Positions 60,335 to 64,000 of a DNA stretch of 64,000 nucleotides are shown piece by piece. This DNA is from Bacteroidales bacterium UBA4772 (GTDB lineage Bacteria > Bacteroidota > Bacteroidia > Bacteroidales > VadinHA17). The stretch's first letter is position 1. Each line of letters starts with the position of its first letter. Made by a program: the position numbers and the translations under genes. Under the pieces are notes generated by a model. The model worked only from the letters and a program-made list of their open reading frames with translations, did no database searches and had not been told where the DNA came from. The stretch lies in contig DHHM01000013.1 in assembly GCA_002403305.1 (NCBI GenBank), positions 181,495 through 245,494 on the forward strand. The letters run 5' to 3'.

Positions 60335-60496
60335 ATGAAAAAATACAGGTGCCCGGTTTGTGGCTACATCTATGATCCTGAAACTGGAGACGAACAGAAT
60401 GGAGTTGACCCGGGAACCTCTTTTGAAGATCTGCCCGCAGAATGGGCCTGCCCGGTCTGCGGTGCTCCTGCCGATGATTTTACGGAGGTGGAATAG
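60335..60496 (+). CDS. Rubredoxin
   Basis: 53 residues. Two CxxCG knuckles (CPVCGYIYD at 6-14; CPVCGAPADDF at 39-49) bind one Fe; the intervening PETGDEQNGVDPGTSFEDLPAEWAC is classic rubredoxin. It is an electron carrier for rubrerythrin or other peroxide and oxygen reductases in anaerobes. Fifteen bases after citF, so probably in the operon's tail. Confidence 0.95.
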   Translation: MKKYRCPVCGYIYDPETGDEQNGVDPGTSFEDLPAEWACPVCGAPADDFTEVE

Positions 60497-60551
60497 GGCG
60501 AATATTTGGTCCTATCCACCTGATGGATTTACAGGGGTGGAATAAAACTTG

Positions 60552-62018
60552 CTATGACTCTTCCTCAGGAATATGTCTGAGGACATCGATGAGCAGGTCC
60601 CAGAACATCTGAACAGTCTCAATCTCTATCCTCTCTTCGGGTGTGTGCGCTCCCTTGATGGTCGGCCCGAAGGAGATCATGTCTATCCCTTTGTATTTCT
60701 CAAGTATCAGTCCGCACTCCAGTCCGGCATGAATGGCCTTGACCTGCGGCACCTTGCCGAAAAGCTTGCGATATGAGTCGATCATCAGCCTGAGGATGGC
60801 TGAGTTCATGTTCGGCTTCCATCCCGGATATCCGTCTGAATGGGTCACTTTTGCGCCGGCAAGGTCAAAACCTGCCTCTGCCTTCATCATTGCATATTGC
60901 TTTGCCTCTTCCGAGGAGCTGCGCTGGGTTGTCACCACATGGATGGTGTTCTCTTCAGTGAGCCTTATGGTAGCCAGGTTGCTGGATGTCTCAACAAGAT
61001 CGGGGATCTCCTTCGACCATCCCAGAACACCGTGAGGCACAAGACTCAGGGCACTCAGCAGACGGTGCTGGGTCTGGGCATCAATGACTGTAGCCGGCAC
61101 ATCTGACGGCGTGGCGGCTACCTTAAGATCGGGCTCAAGAGGACCGTATTCCTCACGGATAAGCTCATTGAAGGCGGCAGTGTCGGTAAGAATTTTCTCC
61201 TCGTGCTGAGGATCAAAGGTTATGGTTGCAAATGCCTCCCTGGGTATGGCATTCCTCAGGTTGCCTCCCGTAAAGTTACTGATCAGGATTCCGTAGTTCT
61301 TCTCAAGGTTCTGCAGGAGGCGGGAAATAATCTTTATGGAGTTGCCGTAACCCTTGTGGATCTCATCACCCGAATGGCCGCCGTGAAGTCCTGTGACAGA
61401 GATATTCATTGCCCTGTGACCTGCAGCCACGGATACGGGAGTAGACGGAAGAATAGCCTGCGTGTCTATGCCTCCGGCACAGCCTATGAAGAGTATCCCT
61501 TCATCTTCCGAATCGAGGTTTAAGAGTATGCGTCCGGTGAAGAAATCAGGCTGCAGGTTTATGGCCCCGGTCATGCCCGACTCCTCATCTACCGTGAAGA
61601 GACATTCTACCCTGCCGCACTGAAGATACGGATCTGTCAGAACGGCCATCTGTGCTGCTATGCCAATGCCGTCATCGGCACCCAGCGTGGTGCCGTTCGC
61701 GGTAATCCACTTGCCATCCATGACGGGAATAATAGGATCGGTATCCCAGTTGTGGGGGTGCGAGGCATTTTTTTCACCCACCATGTCAAGATGACTCTGC
61801 AGTACCACTGTACTAACCTTCTCCTTGCCTGGAGCAGCCTCCCTCGTGATTAATATGTTGCCGACACTGTCTTCTTTGGCTTCCAGATTGTGCTTTCGCG
61901 CAAAGTCAAGCATGTATTCCCTTATCCTGCCTTCATTCTTTGAAAGTCGCGGTATCCGGCTTATCTCCTCAAAGTAACTCCATACTCTCCTTGGCTTGAT
62001 ATCCTCTAGTTCCCCCAT
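60552..62018 (-). CDS. pepD: Aminoacyl-histidine dipeptidase (PepD, M20)
   Basis: 488 residues. Di-zinc M20 peptidase with VVLQSHLDMVGEKN, TLGADDGIGIAAQMAVL, LFTVDEESGMTGA (catalytic Glu pair), NISVTGLHGGHSGDEIH and a late AIHAGLECGL and HTPEERIEI. It hydrolyses Xaa-His dipeptides such as carnosine and other dipeptides in the cytosol. Convergent with the rubredoxin gene. Confidence 0.95.
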   Translation of the reverse strand: MGELEDIKPRRVWSYFEEISRIPRLSKNEGRIREYMLDFARKHNLEAKEDSVGNILITREAAPGKEKVSTVVLQSHLDMVGEKNASHPHNWDTDPIIPVMDGKWITANGTTLGADDGIGIAAQMAVLTDPYLQCGRVECLFTVDEESGMTGAINLQPDFFTGRILLNLDSEDEGILFIGCAGGIDTQAILPSTPVSVAAGHRAMNISVTGLHGGHSGDEIHKGYGNSIKIISRLLQNLEKNYGILISNFTGGNLRNAIPREAFATITFDPQHEEKILTDTAAFNELIREEYGPLEPDLKVAATPSDVPATVIDAQTQHRLLSALSLVPHGVLGWSKEIPDLVETSSNLATIRLTEENTIHVVTTQRSSSEEAKQYAMMKAEAGFDLAGAKVTHSDGYPGWKPNMNSAILRLMIDSYRKLFGKVPQVKAIHAGLECGLILEKYKGIDMISFGPTIKGAHTPEERIEIETVQMFWDLLIDVLRHIPEEES

Positions 62019-62053
62019 TAGTTTCTTATTGTGTGAAATAACAGATTAGGTGG

Positions 62054-62061
62054 CAAATATA
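62054..62061 (-). promoter_or_regulatory. TAnnTTTG box upstream of pepD
   Basis: TATATTTG on the minus strand, 36 bases before the pepD start. Confidence 0.4.
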
Positions 62062-62171
62062 GTTTTTTTCCATTGCAACCTTTATGAAATTTACTTGCTG
62101 AAACTCTTTTTTTAAACACAATAAAAACCATATTTTTACGCAACATGAAAAACAGTTAAAACAGAACAGAT

Positions 62172-63368
62172 ATGGCTAAACGTACAATTGTGGCACTGCC
62201 GGGTGACGGCATAGGTGCCGTGGTCCTGGAACAGGCAGTGCGTGTCCTTGACGCAGCAGGTTTTGATGCAGAATATGTTTACGGTGACATCGGATGGGAT
62301 TTCTGGTGCCGTGAAGGCAACCCTCTTCCGCAGCGCACCATTGACCTGATAGAAGAGCACAAGATAGCCCTCTTCGGAGCAATAACCTCCAAACCCAAGG
62401 ATGATGCTGCCGCCGGGCTGAACCCTGAACTGCAGGGGAAGGGATTTACCTACAGCAGCCCTATCGTGGGACTGAGACAGCACTTTGGACTTGACATCTG
62501 CGTCAGACCGTGCCGCAGTTACAGGGGCAACCCTCTGAACTTCATCAGACGCGGCAGGGACGGCAACCCTGAGGAACCGATGGTTGATGTGGTCATCTTC
62601 CGCCAGAACACAGAGGGTCTCTACGGAGGTGTTGAATGGTCAGACCCTCCCGCCCAGGTATACGACGCATTGATGACACATCCCAAATTCCGTGCTAATT
62701 TCGGGTGGTGTCCTAAAGAGGAACTGGCCGTCTCAACACGCATATTTACAAAGAAATATACTGAAAGGATAGTGAGGGCAGCGTTTGAGCATGCGGTAAA
62801 ATACGGCTACAAGTCTGTAACCGTCTGCGAAAAACCAAATGTGATACGTGAGACCTCAGGGCTGATGTGGAAGATAGCCAGGGAGATCCAGAAAAACGAG
62901 TTCCCTTCCATACAGCTCTGGAACACCAATATTGACGCCCAGATGATGTGGCTGACCAAGAACCCGGAAGATTATGGAGTGATTGTTGCCGGAAACATGT
63001 TTGGTGACATTGTGTCTGATGCCTTTGCCGGCCTTATTGGCGGCCTGGGGTTTGCCTGCAGTGCACAGTTTTCAGAAGAGGGTATAGGAGTATTTGAGCC
63101 GACCCACGGTTCAGCCCCCAAATATGCAAGTTATGATGTGCCTATCGTTAACCCTGTGGCAATGATTGAGTCGGCATGCATGATGCTCGACTATATTGGC
63201 GAAAAGGCAATTGCCGCACGAATCAGGGATGCTGTGGCAGCAGTGATAGAAGAGGGCAAGGTACGTACCTATGACATGATGAAGATGACCGGCAAACCTG
63301 AAGTGATAGCCATGGGTGCCGCCTCTACCATACAGATGACTGACGCAATCATCGCCGGATTAAAATAG
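62172..63368 (+). CDS. Isocitrate/isopropylmalate dehydrogenase family protein
   Basis: 398 residues of the beta-hydroxyacid oxidative decarboxylase family. Motifs: VALPGDGIGAVVLEQAVRVL, VRPCRSYRG, FRQNTEGLYGGVEW, the YG-motif region and metal-binding IVAGNMFGDIVSDAFAGLIGGLGFA, and EPTHGSAPKYA. The NTEGLY motif and PTHGSAPKY favour isocitrate (or homoisocitrate-like) over isopropylmalate, and the enzyme is likely NAD-dependent, but substrate is not certain. Six bases ahead of the HD protein, so co-transcribed. Confidence 0.85.
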   Translation: MAKRTIVALPGDGIGAVVLEQAVRVLDAAGFDAEYVYGDIGWDFWCREGNPLPQRTIDLIEEHKIALFGAITSKPKDDAAAGLNPELQGKGFTYSSPIVGLRQHFGLDICVRPCRSYRGNPLNFIRRGRDGNPEEPMVDVVIFRQNTEGLYGGVEWSDPPAQVYDALMTHPKFRANFGWCPKEELAVSTRIFTKKYTERIVRAAFEHAVKYGYKSVTVCEKPNVIRETSGLMWKIAREIQKNEFPSIQLWNTNIDAQMMWLTKNPEDYGVIVAGNMFGDIVSDAFAGLIGGLGFACSAQFSEEGIGVFEPTHGSAPKYASYDVPIVNPVAMIESACMMLDYIGEKAIAARIRDAVAAVIEEGKVRTYDMMKMTGKPEVIAMGAASTIQMTDAIIAGLK

Positions 63369-63374
63369 TATGCC

Positions 63375-63926
63375 ATGACTGAAGAGATTAAGAAACTGTG
63401 GCCTGAACTGGAATGGATAAGTGACCCCGACCTGAGGGAGAAGACAGCCCGCACATGGGAGACAGCCCTTGAAAGAAGCGTCCTCACCGCTGATGACCTG
63501 AACCGCATCCCCTTTACACTTCTTTGTGGACCGGACCTGAAGGTTACCTTCATGGACCACAAGAGGTGTGTCGTACATGTGGCCCGTGATGCCGGATTGA
63601 AGATGAACGAGTTCTTCCGCGATGAACTACCTGTCAACATGGATACCCTCATTGCAGGAGCTATCCTTGCAGATGTCGGTAAGATGCTTGAATATGAGCT
63701 TGATGCAACCGGTAAGGCCGTTCAGGGAAAGTACGGTCAGTATCTCAGGCATCCCTTCTCAGGCGTCAGCCTGGCCGAGGAGTGCGGGGTTCCACCTGAG
63801 GTGTGTCACATAATCGCGGCCCATGCTCATGAGGGAGATCTCGTGAAACGCACAACGGAAGCCTATATCGTGCACCACGCTGACTTCATGACCTTCCTTC
63901 CTTTTAAAAGCAGACTGATCGTCTGA
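63375..63926 (+). CDS. HD-domain-like protein with altered HD pair
   Basis: 183 residues. An HD-phosphohydrolase-like fold is suggested by FMDHKRCVVHVARDAG (first His), LIAGAILADVGKMLEYE (position of the HD pair), HPFSGVSLAEECGVPPEVCHIIAAHAHEG and VHHADFM (distal Asp). The His of the HD pair appears to be Ala (LADVGK instead of LHDVGK), so catalysis may be lost or changed. Substrate unknown. Its last codons form the left arm of the terminator. Confidence 0.75.
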   Translation: MTEEIKKLWPELEWISDPDLREKTARTWETALERSVLTADDLNRIPFTLLCGPDLKVTFMDHKRCVVHVARDAGLKMNEFFRDELPVNMDTLIAGAILADVGKMLEYELDATGKAVQGKYGQYLRHPFSGVSLAEECGVPPEVCHIIAAHAHEGDLVKRTTEAYIVHHADFMTFLPFKSRLIV

Positions 63927-63939
63927 TCAGTCTGCTTTT
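63906..63939 (+). terminator. Terminator overlapping the end of the HD gene
   Basis: Perfect 15-bp stem AAAAGCAGACTGATC (63906-63920) / GATCAGTCTGCTTTT (63925-63939) with a 4-base loop. The left arm is coding sequence and the stop TGA begins in the last base of the loop. Confidence 0.85.
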
Positions 63940-64000
63940 CAGTCTTCAGTCTACAGTCCTCAGTCAATCAATGAGTTGCTGACTGCCGACTGCCGACTGC
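63940..64000 (+). repeat. Heptamer repeat block, copy 3, truncated by window end
   Basis: A CAGTCTTCAGTCTACAGTCCTCAGTC tract (63940-63966) is followed by GACTGCC heptamers from 63981 that run off the window. The arrangement matches the blocks at 9580 and 21048. Confidence 0.85.

Overview
The window reads as a contiguous chromosomal segment from an anaerobic or microaerophilic member of Bacteroidota. Evidence for the phylum: C-terminal type IX secretion sorting domains of both kinds (18617-21043 and 27873-30500), an OmpP1/FadL-type porin, a DUF6702 protein, WbqC, and recurring TAnnTTTG boxes upstream of genes. Evidence for anaerobic, PEP-centred metabolism: pyruvate phosphate dikinase, ATP-dependent PEP carboxykinase, pyruvate kinase, rubrerythrin, rubredoxin, a sodium-pumping biotin decarboxylase and citrate lyase. 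I cannot place it below phylum with confidence; a Bacteroidales- or Marinilabiliales-like environmental lineage is my guess. No rRNA, tRNA, CRISPR array, insertion sequence or prophage is visible.

Layout. 1-6060 (minus strand) is a poly-gamma-glutamate-type locus: DctM-like TRAP permease, a 48-residue two-helix membrane protein, a zinc M14/aspartoacylase-like protein, a small exported protein, gamma-glutamyltranspeptidase, PgsB, and the first codons of PgsC running off the edge. An exported N-formylglutamate-amidohydrolase-like protein is divergent (6496-7434). 7670-15937 holds a LytTR regulator coupled to an aminotransferase, HtpG, a membrane protein, an aspartate-type aminotransferase, nitroreductase, rubrerythrin and PlsY. 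15948-31712 is central metabolism and envelope: PckA, a beta-propeller protein, an exported amidase, PpdK, XerD, AroQ, pyruvate kinase, DUF6702, a giant type IX cargo and a TPR protein. 31741-43387: hybrid histidine kinase, Nth, AroB, AroC, TilS, BamA-like protein, a conserved unknown and ProS. 43663-46811: low-complexity lipoprotein and FadL-like porin. 46824-50428 (minus): larC-larE-larB-wbqC, the nickel-pincer cofactor pathway. 50579-53071: Tat-exported DUF362 protein and a multi-cluster ferredoxin fusion. 53225-60496: methylmalonyl-CoA epimerase, carboxyltransferase, OadG, biotin carrier, OadB, a CitD-CitE fusion, CitF and rubredoxin, a probable fermentation/energy operon. 60552-63926: PepD, an isocitrate/isopropylmalate dehydrogenase and a degenerate HD-domain protein.

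The most unusual non-coding signal is a family of 78-79-base hairpin elements with a constant architecture and compensatory arm changes, placed in the leaders of pyk (two tandem copies), the DUF6702 gene and the biotin carrier gene, with a diverged relative ahead of aroQ. A second repeat family, tandem GACTGCC heptamers (or a 13-base derivative) preceded by CAGTCYTC tracts, occurs after three gene ends. Five factor-independent terminator-like hairpins lie after genes. Other points of note are the small membrane protein in the polyglutamate locus, a Shine-Dalgarno-bearing 16-codon ORF overlapping the aroB start, a G10 tract in aroC, the internal twin-arginine motif in the ferredoxin fusion and the lar genes without a nearby larA.
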